Shown: positions 41,527 to 51,292, numbered from the stretch's first letter. The stretch is 64,000 bases of DNA from CAJWKT01 sp964465375 (GCA_964465375.1 CAYXIJ010000005.1:1-64000), one strand, 5' to 3'. Numbers and translations: made by a program. Notes: generated from the letters alone by a model not told the origin.

Positions 41527-43278
41527 ATGTTACGTATTCAACTGGACACACTATTGAGAGAGGCATTAGCTAGTCTTCCAATATCAGAGGGGCTCGAAAA
41601 AGTTGCTGCCCATGAGTATCAACTGGAACGTACCAAAGATTCGAGGCACGGAGATTTTTCTACTAACATAGCCCTCCGATTGGCAAAATCCCTCAATCAA
41701 GAGCCAAGGGTTTTTGCAGAAAAGATTATTGAATCGCTAAGACCCTCATCACTGGTGGAAAAGGTTGAAATAGCTGGTCCTGGCTTTATCAATTTTACCT
41801 TGACCGCAACCGCGTACCACGAGGAGATAGTTTCAATCCTCAAAGCAGGCGAAAAATACGGCTCTTCCGATACCGGGGCTAACTGCCGCGTATTAGTTGA
41901 ATATGTGTCTGCTAATCCCACAGGGCCACTCCATGTCGGCCACGGCCGACATGCAGCTTATGGCGCTTCGATTTCAAACTTATTGCGCGCAACTGGCCAC
42001 GATGTTCATGAAGAATATTACGTGAACGACGCAGGCCGACAAATGGACATTCTGACAATTAGCGTTTGGTTCCGCTATACAGAACTGTGTGGTCAAAGCA
42101 TGCCTTTCCCAGAAAATGCTTACCAAGGTAACTATGTGAAAGAAATTGCTGGGATCCTAAATCATTCTCAAGGTAGAGATTTCCTTCCTGACTTGAGCGA
42201 TTTAAAAAAAATAATAGGCCAGCCCAACTCAGATCCAGAAAAACAATTGGATCTCATCATTAAGAATATCAAAAACCTAATTGGTCCTAAGCAGTTCAAT
42301 ACGGTACTCGAACTCAGTCTTAAGACTGTTTTAAAAGATATTAAAGAGGATTTGGCATCATTTGGAGTAAAACCCAAACATTGGTATTCCGAAACTAGCC
42401 TAGTAAAAAACAAGGCCATTGAGCGTGCCCTGACGTCTCTAAGAAAGAAAAAAATAATTTACGAGAAAGATGGAGCCATGTGGTTCCGCTCCAAAAACTA
42501 TGGCGACGAGAAGGATAGAGTTGTCGTACGTGAAAACGGAACAAAAACCTATTTTGCTTCGGATATCGCCTACCACTATGATAAGAGAAAGCGTGACTAC
42601 ACGCACCTCTTAGACGTGTTTGGCGCAGACCATCATGGTTACGTTGCACGAATTAGGGCGGGACTACAAGCTATGGGAGAACCCGCCGAATGTTTCGAAG
42701 CACTCCTTGTTCAGTTTGTAACCCTGTACCGCGGACAAGCTAAAGTTCAAATGTCAACTCGGTCGGGTGAATACGTTACTCTTCGGGAACTCAGAGAAGA
42801 AGTAGGAAACGATGCTGCCCGTTTCTTCTACGTCTCTCGCTCTAATGATCAACATCTCGACTTTGATTTGGAGCTGGCGAAAACACAGTCCAATGACAAC
42901 CCCGTTTATTACATACAATATGCTCACGCGCGTATAGCTAGTATGTTGCGTCAACTGAAAAAGCCGCCCATCGACTTTCGGTCTACTAAAAATTTAGTCC
43001 TTAGCCGACTAACCGAGGCATCTGAACATAGTCTTATGGTGGCTCTAAGCCGCTACCCAGAAGTTGTTCAGTTAGCATCAGATAAAAGGGCCCCCCAACA
43101 CGTAGTTCACTACCTACGAGATACCGCGGCATGCTTTCATTCCTATTATAATGCGCACCGAGTACTTGTTGATGACTCTCCTCTCCGCAAATCTAGAGTA
43201 GCCCTGATACTAGCTACCCAACAGATAATCCATAATGGACTTGCCCTACTAGGGGTGTCTGCGCCAGAAAGTATGTAA
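41527..43278 (+). CDS. argS: arginyl-tRNA synthetase
   Basis: ArgS charges tRNA-Arg. The class I signature is ANPTGPLHVGHGRH (HIGH-type), and the second ATP-binding loop reads QMSTRSGEYVTL (the divergent KMSK, as is common in this enzyme). The C-terminal DALR anticodon-binding domain contains YIQYAHARIASMLRQL. I prefer ATG 41527 (583 residues) because GTGGGC sits upstream; ATG 41515 is in frame and would add four residues. In frame with the family, it is followed 38 bp later by a SPOR protein, the usual argS-ftsN order. Confidence 0.96.
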   Translation: MLRIQLDTLLREALASLPISEGLEKVAAHEYQLERTKDSRHGDFSTNIALRLAKSLNQEPRVFAEKIIESLRPSSLVEKVEIAGPGFINFTLTATAYHEEIVSILKAGEKYGSSDTGANCRVLVEYVSANPTGPLHVGHGRHAAYGASISNLLRATGHDVHEEYYVNDAGRQMDILTISVWFRYTELCGQSMPFPENAYQGNYVKEIAGILNHSQGRDFLPDLSDLKKIIGQPNSDPEKQLDLIIKNIKNLIGPKQFNTVLELSLKTVLKDIKEDLASFGVKPKHWYSETSLVKNKAIERALTSLRKKKIIYEKDGAMWFRSKNYGDEKDRVVVRENGTKTYFASDIAYHYDKRKRDYTHLLDVFGADHHGYVARIRAGLQAMGEPAECFEALLVQFVTLYRGQAKVQMSTRSGEYVTLRELREEVGNDAARFFYVSRSNDQHLDFDLELAKTQSNDNPVYYIQYAHARIASMLRQLKKPPIDFRSTKNLVLSRLTEASEHSLMVALSRYPEVVQLASDKRAPQHVVHYLRDTAACFHSYYNAHRVLVDDSPLRKSRVALILATQQIIHNGLALLGVSAPESM

Positions 43279-43316
43279 TACGAGTTGATAGTACAAATTT
43301 TTAAATCTTCCCGGAT

Positions 43317-43844
43317 ATGACCACAAACAACATAACGAATTTTAAGTGGCTGCTTTCTGGTTTAGGCCTAGGTTTAATTTCGGCTACTACCACCTACTTT
43401 GTTGCTCAAAAGGACTCAATCGTTCCAGATACTTTAGATTCGGCTCAAGAACCAGTTACTCAAATTTTACAAACCTCAACCCAGCCTGAAGTTGATCACC
43501 CGGCAAAGCGTTTTGATTTCTATGAAGAACTACCCCGATTCGAGGTTGTAATTCCGGAACGCAAATTTTTAGATAATTCGAGTGAAAATCCTGCCATACC
43601 AAGCGAATCCGAACATTACATAATCCAAGCTGGCGCATTCGCCGAACGCGCTGATGCACTCCGTGTTCAATCTAGCCTAGCGTTTTTAGACATCTCATCC
43701 TACATTGAGAGGGTAACAATCAAGGATGATATATTTCACAGGGTTCGAATGGGTCCAATAACTGATCTGGCAACACTGAGAGCGTTGCGACAACAACTTG
43801 AGGGTGCCGGTGTTGACGTTCTCGAGGTATCTACTAAGAAATGA
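43317..43844 (+). CDS. SPOR domain protein (FtsN-like)
   Basis: A 175-residue protein with one N-terminal membrane helix (WLLSGLGLGLISATTTYFV) and a C-terminal SPOR domain (YIIQAGAFAERADALRVQSSLAFLDISSYIERV...VRMGPI) that binds denuded septal peptidoglycan. The position after argS is the ftsN position in gammaproteobacteria, so a role in septation is likely. It is shorter than the E. coli FtsN (319), with a linker of only about 65 residues, so an exact FtsN function is unproven. Confidence 0.85.
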   Translation: MTTNNITNFKWLLSGLGLGLISATTTYFVAQKDSIVPDTLDSAQEPVTQILQTSTQPEVDHPAKRFDFYEELPRFEVVIPERKFLDNSSENPAIPSESEHYIIQAGAFAERADALRVQSSLAFLDISSYIERVTIKDDIFHRVRMGPITDLATLRALRQQLEGAGVDVLEVSTKK

Positions 43845-43851
43845 AAAATAT

Positions 43852-43906
43852 CTAATAGCCTCCAAACACAGTTAATCTGTTGATTATAGACTCAGCAGGT
43901 TATTAG
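43852..43906 (-). terminator. hairpin at the 3' end of the ntrYX-like operon
   Basis: CTAATAGCC (43852-43860) pairs with GGTTATTAG (43898-43906) over nine positions with one G-T wobble, around a loop that holds its own ACAG/CTGT stem. Read leftward, the stem is followed by ATATTTTTC. It lies in the 108-bp gap between the convergent SPOR gene and the leftward regulator gene. Confidence 0.4.
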
Positions 43907-43952
43907 AATTTACAGGAACAATAGATCAATAAACCAACAAAATACTGCTGAT

Positions 43953-45302
43953 TTATTTCTTGTTTGCGGCGATGCTTCGGAAATCAATTTTAAGGGATCG
44001 TAGCTTCCGATACAGGTGTGTTCTCTCCATACCAACTCGCTTTGCGAGTTGGCCCACCTTTCCGCCAGAGAGAGTCAGCTGCTGCTGCAGATAAGCTCGC
44101 TCAAAATGTTCACGAGCTTCTCTTAAGGGCATGCTTAAAAAATCCGACTGAATAAGATCTTTATTTTCCGTTATTTGGCCCGCAAGCTCAGCCTCAACCT
44201 CTTCCAAAGTAATCTCATCGTCACCACCGAGAATCAAAAGATTGCTAACTATGCTCTTTAGTTCACGTATATTCCCAGGCCATGGATAATTGCGAAGCCT
44301 ATTCTGGGCCGCAACACTAAAATGCCTGAACGGAAAATTTTTGGAATCTACCAACATTTCAACATTGTAGCGTAGCAACTCTGGAACGTCCTCGGCATAC
44401 CGACGCAGCGATGGGACACGGATTATTATGGTGCTTAATGCACTTAATAACTCTCGCAAAAAACCCGGAAGATTGTTTTCAAAATTTGAACTTACGCTCG
44501 ATATTATCCGTATGTCAAAAGATCTCTTCTCACTTTTGTTGCTGAGTTTAGTCTCTATTTTCTTTAAAATATTTGAGAGAGTATTCTGTGCGTGCAGAGA
44601 TATTTTTTCAATTTCATCAATGAAAAGTACTCCACCCTGAGCACTATCAATCGCACTCGTATTTTTGGTATCGCCAGAAAAAAATAAACTGCCATTTTCA
44701 TTATTCAGCTCCTCAGCCGTAATCACTACAAACGGCTTGGTAGCATAGTCACCTAAACTTGCTAAATATCGTGCAATCATCTCCCTTCCACTACCCGGCT
44801 CTCCAACTAATAGTACATGTGAATCATGCTTCGCAACTTGTGCAATCTGATCACGGAGAGTCTGTATGACTTTACTTTTTCCCACGGGTGCTAATGAAGG
44901 TGGCACTAATTTCCCTTGCTTCCCGCTATTGGCACGTGTGTGTAAAAGAGCTTTGTCTACCGTTCTAAGTAGCTTTGCGAGTGATACTGGTTTCTCTATG
45001 TAATCAGCTGCTCCAAGTCTTGTAGCTTCCACTGCTGTGTCAACCGTACCGTGACCGGACATCATGACAACCGGTGTAAGTGATCCCTTTTTTGCCCACT
45101 CTTTGAGCAAAGAAATACCATCGGTCTCCGGCATCCAGATATCTAAAAGTATCAGATCATATTCTTTTGCAAGCTTGGCATTCCTAGCCTCATCGGCATC
45201 TGAAGCAATAGTAACTTGATAGCCTTCTTCTGTAAGAATCTCTTCTAAAAGCAAACGAATATTTGATTCGTCATCAACAACTAAGATAGAGGCGTTTTTC
45301 AC
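43953..45302 (-). CDS. ntrX: NtrX-like response regulator lacking the sigma-54 contact motif
   Basis: 449 residues: receiver domain (phospho-acceptor Asp54 in LILLDIWMPETDG, then MMSGHGT and DYIEKP), AAA+ domain with Walker A-like GEPGSGRE and Walker B-like GGVLFIDEIEKI, and a Fis-type helix-turn-helix (GKVGQLAKRVGMERTHLYRKLRSL). The GAFTGA loop that contacts sigma-54 should lie between them; here the segment reads NGSLFFSGDTKNTSAIDSAQGG and the motif is absent. The Walker A is also degenerate (GREM for GKE). It probably acts as a non-sigma-54 regulator. It is paired with the kinase 20 bp upstream. Confidence 0.88.
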   Translation of the reverse strand: MKNASILVVDDESNIRLLLEEILTEEGYQVTIASDADEARNAKLAKEYDLILLDIWMPETDGISLLKEWAKKGSLTPVVMMSGHGTVDTAVEATRLGAADYIEKPVSLAKLLRTVDKALLHTRANSGKQGKLVPPSLAPVGKSKVIQTLRDQIAQVAKHDSHVLLVGEPGSGREMIARYLASLGDYATKPFVVITAEELNNENGSLFFSGDTKNTSAIDSAQGGVLFIDEIEKISLHAQNTLSNILKKIETKLSNKSEKRSFDIRIISSVSSNFENNLPGFLRELLSALSTIIIRVPSLRRYAEDVPELLRYNVEMLVDSKNFPFRHFSVAAQNRLRNYPWPGNIRELKSIVSNLLILGGDDEITLEEVEAELAGQITENKDLIQSDFLSMPLREAREHFERAYLQQQLTLSGGKVGQLAKRVGMERTHLYRKLRSLKIDFRSIAANKK

Positions 45303-45322
45303 ACACTTTCACTCCAATTTTT

Positions 45323-47524
45323 TTATAGACGCCCGCGGAGCACAGTCGTATTGTCATCTTTTTCTACTATGGGTATAAGTATACTGATCTCTGCACCCCC
45401 TTGCTCCCCATTGCAGGCTGTAATTCTCCCACCATGTTCGTCTATTAGTTTTTTAACAATTGCAAGACCGAGTCCCGTGCCCTTGGCCTTGGTCGTGACA
45501 TAAGGCTCAAATGCCTGTCGTACGATGTCTCCATGAAATCCAGCCCCATTGTCTGAAACTTTGATTTCTGCTGCCTCTAACTCACTCTTAATGTGTCTCG
45601 TACAAATATCTACACGCGCATCATTCTGATTCTCTACTGCCTCCAGCGCATTTCTAATTAAATTATGAAAAACCTGTCGCATGCGCCCCGGGTCCGCTTG
45701 TACGAGAGGTAGATCATTATCAAGATCTAGATAAACCTTAAGTGGTTCATCTTGATGTTTGTATAATTCTGTAACTTCCATCAGAAGATCATTTAGATCG
45801 AACTGAGTTAGCTCTATTTGAGGCGTTCTAGCATACTCGCTAAACGCATTTACCATGTCTTTCATGGCCTCTACTTGCTGAATGATGGTATGGGTTGCTC
45901 GATTGAGCAGCGCCGTATCAGAAGATTGAGTAGGTAAGTAGCGTCGACGCAATTGTTCGGCGGATAGTTGTATCGGTGTTAGTGGGTTTTTAATCTCGTG
46001 AGCTAGCCGCCTTGCTACTTCGCCCCAAGCTGCATCCCGCTGTGCTTCAAGCAGCGCAGTAATTTCATCAAACACAACAACATACCCGCCCGGATAATCT
46101 CCCTCACTTGGCAATGCTGTGCAGGCACACATCAAAACTCGTCGGCCAACCTCACCCTCTTGTATAATTTGTTCCCTCCATTCGCTTTCTCCTTTCTTTA
46201 AGTAGGATGCGTTGACTGCTAGAAATTCAGCCAACAGAGGCTTGGGGTCTGCTAGCGCGCTCAGTTTTTCTCCAACGTGCGACTCTAAATCTACACCGAG
46301 TATGGTGCTGGCAGCTTGGTTAGCTGTTCGAATGCTCAGATTGGATTCCAGAGATACCACTCCAGTCTTTAATCTAGCCAGAATAACTTCTAGTTTTTTT
46401 CTCTCACTTTCTACTTGTTGTTGTCCTGAGCGTGCCTCTTCACTTGCTTTAGAAAGCCGGCGTGTCATGTCGTTAAACGAACTCACCAAAAACCCAATTT
46501 CGTCATGACTTGGGGTGGGCAACAAAGTATCGAAATCGCCTCGAGCAACGGCCCGAGTACCTGCCATCAATTGTTGAATCGGAATTACCAAGCGCTGAGC
46601 CGAAAAAAAAGCGCCATACACAGCGGCAAGCAGCGCAATTAATAAAACCAAGCTGAGTGTTACTGTAAATCCAGATTTAAGTGGGTCCCGCAGAAAAGAC
46701 AAGACCCCATATTGATCGTAGCTAGCCTGAACCTGATTGGCTAACTCGCTTAGGCGCTGCTCCACAGGAAATAAAGCTTGCAGTATGGCCTTCTCTCCAC
46801 CTGGAACTTTGGACATAATATTAATTGCGGCTAGAATCTCGTAGCTACCATCTAAACCGGGCTCAAGTCCAACATAAGATCGTCCCTGTCCAAGTTGCAG
46901 CACTATTTCATCACTAGGATATCTCGGAACTCCAACAGATGAATCTCCCGAACTTGTCGCAAGAATTTGATCATTTATGGTAAAAATTGTGAGCTCCCCA
47001 GCTTGACTTTCACGCCTTAGGTCACTCAATTCGCCAACGATATCTGTGTCTCCACTGCTAACAAGGCGTGCTGCCATACTCTCTACCTCATCCAGATGTT
47101 GCCGCATCTGAATGTCTAGCGCCGTCTGACTGAGCTCCAAGGCATTACTAAGCCCTTGCTCAACATCCACATTAAACCAGCTATCAATACCACGATTAAT
47201 GAATTGAATTGCGAAGAGATAAACTACTAACAAAGGAGTTACTGCTAGTACCACAAGCAATGTGACCATTCGTGCTTTGAGACGAGACCCAGGAACATGT
47301 CTCCGGTGCTCACGCACCAGTTTCATGAGGCTTCCAAAAATTAAAAGCAACAAAACTACTGCGCCAAAAAGGTTGATAAGCAATATCCAGTTTTGAAAGC
47401 GGCTAAATTCCTCAGAATTTTGGGCAGTTTGACTGAATAGAAGCAGCGCCGAGAGCCAAAGAAGCACCCCAACCGTAAGAACTAATGCATATAGTGCTCT
47501 TTTCAATTTACTTCCAACTCCCAT
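45323..47524 (-). CDS. ntrY: NtrY-like sensor histidine kinase
   Basis: A membrane kinase of 733 residues: two N-terminal helices (about 11-30, 42-66), a further helix, an extracytoplasmic sensor region of roughly 160 residues, a helix near residue 290, HAMP, a PAS domain, HisKA with His509 in RRLAHEIKNPLTPIQLS, and an ATPase domain (NLIRNALEAVENQ, DNGAGF, GTGLGLAIVKKLIDEHGG). The family handles nitrogen or redox/envelope signals; the signal here is unknown. Its start overlaps the 3' end of the DUF4390 gene by 22 nt, and ntrX follows. Confidence 0.92.
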   Translation of the reverse strand: MGVGSKLKRALYALVLTVGVLLWLSALLLFSQTAQNSEEFSRFQNWILLINLFGAVVLLLLIFGSLMKLVREHRRHVPGSRLKARMVTLLVVLAVTPLLVVYLFAIQFINRGIDSWFNVDVEQGLSNALELSQTALDIQMRQHLDEVESMAARLVSSGDTDIVGELSDLRRESQAGELTIFTINDQILATSSGDSSVGVPRYPSDEIVLQLGQGRSYVGLEPGLDGSYEILAAINIMSKVPGGEKAILQALFPVEQRLSELANQVQASYDQYGVLSFLRDPLKSGFTVTLSLVLLIALLAAVYGAFFSAQRLVIPIQQLMAGTRAVARGDFDTLLPTPSHDEIGFLVSSFNDMTRRLSKASEEARSGQQQVESERKKLEVILARLKTGVVSLESNLSIRTANQAASTILGVDLESHVGEKLSALADPKPLLAEFLAVNASYLKKGESEWREQIIQEGEVGRRVLMCACTALPSEGDYPGGYVVVFDEITALLEAQRDAAWGEVARRLAHEIKNPLTPIQLSAEQLRRRYLPTQSSDTALLNRATHTIIQQVEAMKDMVNAFSEYARTPQIELTQFDLNDLLMEVTELYKHQDEPLKVYLDLDNDLPLVQADPGRMRQVFHNLIRNALEAVENQNDARVDICTRHIKSELEAAEIKVSDNGAGFHGDIVRQAFEPYVTTKAKGTGLGLAIVKKLIDEHGGRITACNGEQGGAEISILIPIVEKDDNTTVLRGRL

Positions 47525-48120
47525 CTATACCAGTCGCTTTTAAGCGACCATTTACGGCGCATAAAAGAAAGGAAACGCAAGGGGCCAGGAAAATCTTCCG
47601 TGTTAAGTCCAACCCGAATTCGCATGTCATACTGCTCATTGTCATCTAGCAACGCGATATCAATCACTGGCAAATCATTTATTCGCCCCAGGTAATTCAA
47701 TGCGGAAAATAAAGTGGCGAAGGAAAGCTGCTCTCCACTATTCAGATTCCTGACAATGTAGCGCTCACTCAATGCGTCTCGTTCCAGTTGGTAGAGCTGC
47801 TCTAAACTTGCATCCTCTAAGTCAATCCAAAAACGTCGTCGCTCTAAAACCTCGACATCAAGCTGTATAGCTAATGTGACTCCAGAATCCAGTGCATTTC
47901 TTGCTTCAGAAGACAGGCGATACTCCACCCGTGCATTCAAAAAACAAACCCCTGAACGAAAATCTGTACTAGCTGATCGAATTTCAAATTGGCCGGGGTC
48001 CGCCTGAGAATGGGCCAGCCCAGAAAAGCCTGCCAGCCCGAGGATCAGGAACATCGGCATGAAAAACAGCTCTAGCCATCGCTTCACGGAACACCAGCAA
48101 AAATTTGAGATTATGTTCAA
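47503..48120 (-). CDS. DUF4390 family exported protein
   Basis: A 205-residue protein with a hydrophobic N-terminus (FFMPMFLILGLAGFSGLAHS) that looks like a signal peptide or anchor. The rest matches the DUF4390 pattern (FEIRSASTDFRSGVCFLNARVEYRLSSEARNALDSGVTLAIQL...RRRFWIDLEDASLEQLYQLERDALSERYIVRNL). Function is unknown. Its constant position between rsmB and ntrY in gammaproteobacteria, and its translational overlap with the kinase here, suggest it may act with the kinase in the envelope. Confidence 0.87.
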   Translation of the reverse strand: MNIISNFCWCSVKRWLELFFMPMFLILGLAGFSGLAHSQADPGQFEIRSASTDFRSGVCFLNARVEYRLSSEARNALDSGVTLAIQLDVEVLERRRFWIDLEDASLEQLYQLERDALSERYIVRNLNSGEQLSFATLFSALNYLGRINDLPVIDIALLDDNEQYDMRIRVGLNTEDFPGPLRFLSFMRRKWSLKSDWYRWELEVN

Positions 48121-48131
48121 CGTTTGTCTAA

Positions 48132-49430
48132 TTAGTGCTTCTTTTCAATTGCAGCATAATAGAACCCGTCCATATTCGCCTCCCCTGGCATTATTTGGCG
48201 TTCAAATTTCTGCCTAATTACGCTAGCACCGGGAGTTTCGCGCAAAAATCGCTTAATCTGATAATGGTTCTCATTCTTGAGGACAGTACATGTAGCGTAA
48301 AGAAGACGCCCGCCAACACTAAGTAGAGGCCAAAGAGTACGTAACAGCTTAGCCTGCTCCAAAACAATATCCTCCATATCATTGGCTCGACGCAAAATTT
48401 TTATATCCGGATGCCTTCTAATAACACCCACTGCACTACATGGCGCATCAATCAAAATACGCTGAAAAGGTTTGCCGTCCCACCAATCGCTCGGTCGAGT
48501 AGCGTCCGCGTGGCATAATGTTCCTTGCAATTCCAGTCGATCCAAGTTCTCAGCTAGACTTTGTAATCGGTATTGGTCTCGGTCGAGAGCAAGAAGCTGG
48601 CCCAAGCCTGTACAAGTCTCTAGAATCTGTGCCGTTTTTCCGCCTGGTGCTGCACAAGCATCTAGCACTCGGTGTCCTGGTTCAATTCCCAGGAAACCCG
48701 CAGCAAACTGGGCCGCCCCATCCTGAATTGAAACCAATCCCTCTTCAAAACCAGGTAAGCTCTCCGCTGGCTGAGGTACCTCTAAAAGGATGGCGCCAGG
48801 CCCCACTTCTGAAACTGTCGAAACTAGAATTCCAGCTTCATTGAGATGGCAGATGTACTCTCTTCGTGTAATTCGAGACAAGTTGACCCTAAGCCACATG
48901 GGGGGATGCTTATTATTTGCTGTAAAAATTTCCTGCCAGCTATCTATCCAGTCATCTCTAACCATTTCAAGAAGCCAAGAAGGATGACTATAAAAAGCCT
49001 CTGGACTATCTTTGAGTGCCTTCTGGAGTTCTTCCGCTTCACGTAAAAAGCGCCTAAGCACTGCGTTAACGAGCCCCCGAGTATGGGCTTTGCCCAAGAG
49101 ATCTGCAGCAGCAACCGTTGCAGAAACTGCTGCATGATCTGGGATACGCATCCACTGTAGCTGAAATAATCCCAAACGCATCAGTGCCGCTAGTTCTGTC
49201 TCACGCCGATCTAAGGAGCGATTGAGCAACTGATCAAGTTGCCACTGCAAGCGGTGATACCAACGCAAGGTGCCGAATACAAATGCACGGACCAAACTTT
49301 GATCTCGTGAATCTGCGGAATTTATTTCATTAATCGCTTTTTCGGCCGTAATTCCATCCCTGAGAATCCGAGCGCTGACCCTGGCTGCGGCTGCTCTTGA
49401 TGCTGAACCAGTAAGCCCGCTATTTTCCAC
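48132..49430 (-). CDS. rsmB: 16S rRNA (cytosine(967)-C(5))-methyltransferase
   Basis: RsmB methylates C967 of 16S rRNA. I choose GTG 49430 because GGGAG lies nine bases upstream and the NusB-like N-terminal domain begins directly (SRAAAARVSARILRDG); a longer frame to 49487 is probably only overlap with fmt. The result is 432 residues (E. coli 429). The SAM motif DACAAPGGKT and the catalytic Cys motif DAPCSAVGVIRRHPDIK are present. It overlaps the fmt stop by 11 nt and sits upstream of DUF4390. Confidence 0.95.
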   Translation of the reverse strand: MENSGLTGSASRAAAARVSARILRDGITAEKAINEINSADSRDQSLVRAFVFGTLRWYHRLQWQLDQLLNRSLDRRETELAALMRLGLFQLQWMRIPDHAAVSATVAAADLLGKAHTRGLVNAVLRRFLREAEELQKALKDSPEAFYSHPSWLLEMVRDDWIDSWQEIFTANNKHPPMWLRVNLSRITRREYICHLNEAGILVSTVSEVGPGAILLEVPQPAESLPGFEEGLVSIQDGAAQFAAGFLGIEPGHRVLDACAAPGGKTAQILETCTGLGQLLALDRDQYRLQSLAENLDRLELQGTLCHADATRPSDWWDGKPFQRILIDAPCSAVGVIRRHPDIKILRRANDMEDIVLEQAKLLRTLWPLLSVGGRLLYATCTVLKNENHYQIKRFLRETPGASVIRQKFERQIMPGEANMDGFYYAAIEKKH

Positions 49431-50358
49431 CAAAAGCGGCTCCCTTAAGTGGGTGAGCAGCCAGGTACGCCTCGGCCGACATAACATTCCCCGATGGCTC
49501 CTGAACCTTCAATATTCGCAATATTCCTTTACCCGTTGCTACGTCTATGCCTGAACGCCCAGCCTTTATTACTGACCCCGGCGTAGTGTTAACTCTTGAG
49601 CTCAATACTTCCGCCTGCCATATTCGTAGGCGACGCCCATCATTAAGTAATGAATCCGAAATAGGCCACGGATTAAATGCGCGCACTCTTCTTTCTACAT
49701 CCCTAGCAGATAGCCCCCAGTCAATTGCCGAATCTGCCTTGGTAATTTTTGGCGCGTAAGTTACAGACTTTTCATCTTGTACCTTGCTTTTTATGTCGCC
49801 ACGCAAAAGATCGGGCAAAACTTCATTCAATACGTCTGCCCCTAGAGCTGCAAGACGATCATGAAGCTCGCCTGCCGTCTCTTGAGCGCCGATATTCAAC
49901 ACGCTTTGCCTGTAAATTGAGCCTACGTCTAAAAGCTCTTGCATTTTCATGATTGTTATTCCCGTAACATCATCCCCCGCAAGAATTGCATACTGAATAG
50001 GGGCTGCGCCGCGCCAGCGTGGCAGAAGAGAAGCATGAATGTTTACACAGCCAAACCGAGGCCAGCTAAGCATCCATTTGGGTAGCAACAAACCATATGC
50101 CACCACAACCAGCAGATCTGGTTTAGGGCCCCATCGCCTTGCCAAACTCTTGTCATGAAGCGTTTCAGGTTGCTCAACGCGTACGCCCATATCTAAGGCT
50201 AACTGTTTAATAGGGCTAGCCTTTACAGGCCGACCACGACCAGAAGGGCGGTCAGGCTGTGAGAGCACCAAAGTGGGCTTTATTCCTGAAAGTACCCTAA
50301 GGCTTGGTACAGCAAACTCTGGGGTACCTGCAAAAACAATACGCGGTTTGCTGCTCAC
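49420..50358 (-). CDS. fmt: methionyl-tRNA formyltransferase
   Basis: Fmt formylates initiator Met-tRNA. The 312 residues show the start RIVFAGTPEFAVPSL, the active-site NIHASLLPRWRGAAPIQ (Asn, His) and ITIMKMQELLDVGSI. Its end overlaps rsmB, and it is preceded by def 22 bp away: the standard def-fmt-rsmB operon. Confidence 0.97.
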   Translation of the reverse strand: MSSKPRIVFAGTPEFAVPSLRVLSGIKPTLVLSQPDRPSGRGRPVKASPIKQLALDMGVRVEQPETLHDKSLARRWGPKPDLLVVVAYGLLLPKWMLSWPRFGCVNIHASLLPRWRGAAPIQYAILAGDDVTGITIMKMQELLDVGSIYRQSVLNIGAQETAGELHDRLAALGADVLNEVLPDLLRGDIKSKVQDEKSVTYAPKITKADSAIDWGLSARDVERRVRAFNPWPISDSLLNDGRRLRIWQAEVLSSRVNTTPGSVIKAGRSGIDVATGKGILRILKVQEPSGNVMSAEAYLAAHPLKGAAFGGK

Positions 50359-50380
50359 AATTCCCCGCCTGATTAAGGCC

Positions 50381-50929
50381 CTAAATTGCGGGGGCCGTTA
50401 ATCTCCCCGTCTCCTGAGCAGCGTCAGCTTTAGCTTGCTTTAACTGTTTTATAGTCTTCTTCTTGAGTCTTTGGCGCTTCAGCTCAGAAAGGTAATCTAC
50501 AAAAAGCTTTCCTTCGAGGTGGTCCATTTCATGCTGGATACATACTGCAAGGAGCCCCTCTGCTTCAAACTTACGAAGGTTACCTTTTTCGTCCAGCGCC
50601 TCAACTAATATGTGCTCTGCCCGCTGAATTTCCTCAGAGAACCCCGGAACTGATAGGCAGCCTTCTTCGTAGCCAATCTGTCCTTCCTGGGACAGTATTT
50701 TTGGGTTTATTAGGCAATATGGCTCGTTGCGCTTTTCAGATATATCTAAAACCAGTAGACGCTTATGAACATCCACTTGCGTGGCAGCTAACCCTATCCC
50801 TGGGGCTTCATACATGGTTTCAAGCATATCGGATACCAAAGTATTGATTGTCTCGTCCACCTCTAAAACTGGCTCCGCCCGGATTCTGAGCCGAGGATCC
50901 GGATATTCAAGGATAGGAAGAAGTGCCAT
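50381..50929 (-). CDS. def: peptide deformylase
   Basis: Def removes the N-formyl group from nascent proteins, using a ferrous or zinc ion. The three motifs are GIGLAATQ, EGCLSVPG (metal-binding Cys) and QHEMDHLEG (two His and the catalytic Glu). Length is 182 residues, ending in a Lys/Gln-rich helix. It is first in the leftward def-fmt-rsmB-DUF4390-ntrYX run. Confidence 0.97.
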   Translation of the reverse strand: MALLPILEYPDPRLRIRAEPVLEVDETINTLVSDMLETMYEAPGIGLAATQVDVHKRLLVLDISEKRNEPYCLINPKILSQEGQIGYEEGCLSVPGFSEEIQRAEHILVEALDEKGNLRKFEAEGLLAVCIQHEMDHLEGKLFVDYLSELKRQRLKKKTIKQLKQAKADAAQETGRLTAPAI

Positions 50930-51292
50930 ACAGCTAAACCAACATCTACGATAACAACCTTGGGTGCTACTTTGCCTGATTTTATGGGGCCATGGCTATA
51001 CCTACGCCCAAAACTTAGCCGCATGAATAATGCTTTTGTAATTGTTGCTGGTCACCAAATCTCTTTCAAGATAGTGCTCAAAATACCTGAGCACGCCAAA
51101 ATCAACGATTCTAATGTTCCTAAACTATTTGGAGCGGTCATATTTTTCTTCTTTGACATTGGGGGGCTGAAAAAATGGATCTCATTGACGGCAGCAAATC
51201 TTTCCTCCATGCTCCTGTCCCTGCTCCTAACGTTGAGAGGGAAATCTAGGAGCTTGTCAAAACCTGCATCGCTGCCAAACCAAGAGGGTTTT
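50930..51292. other. 363-bp region between def and smg without a convincing gene
   Basis: In many gammaproteobacteria this place holds a LysM protein and dprA. Here an open frame in phase with smg runs from 50960, but its translation is atypical, with no recognisable DprA or LysM motif, and no ribosome binding site precedes it. The region must carry the promoters for the divergent def and smg genes. Confidence 0.45.

Noticed and set aside
42745..42780. Degenerate KMSK loop of ArgS (MSTRSG) as an anomaly
   Set aside because: Many arginyl-tRNA synthetases lack a canonical KMSK lysine, so this is normal for the family.
50960..51292. N-terminal extension of smg
   Set aside because: The Smg family begins at 51293, where AAGAGGG precedes the ATG. 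The extension lacks recognisable motifs.
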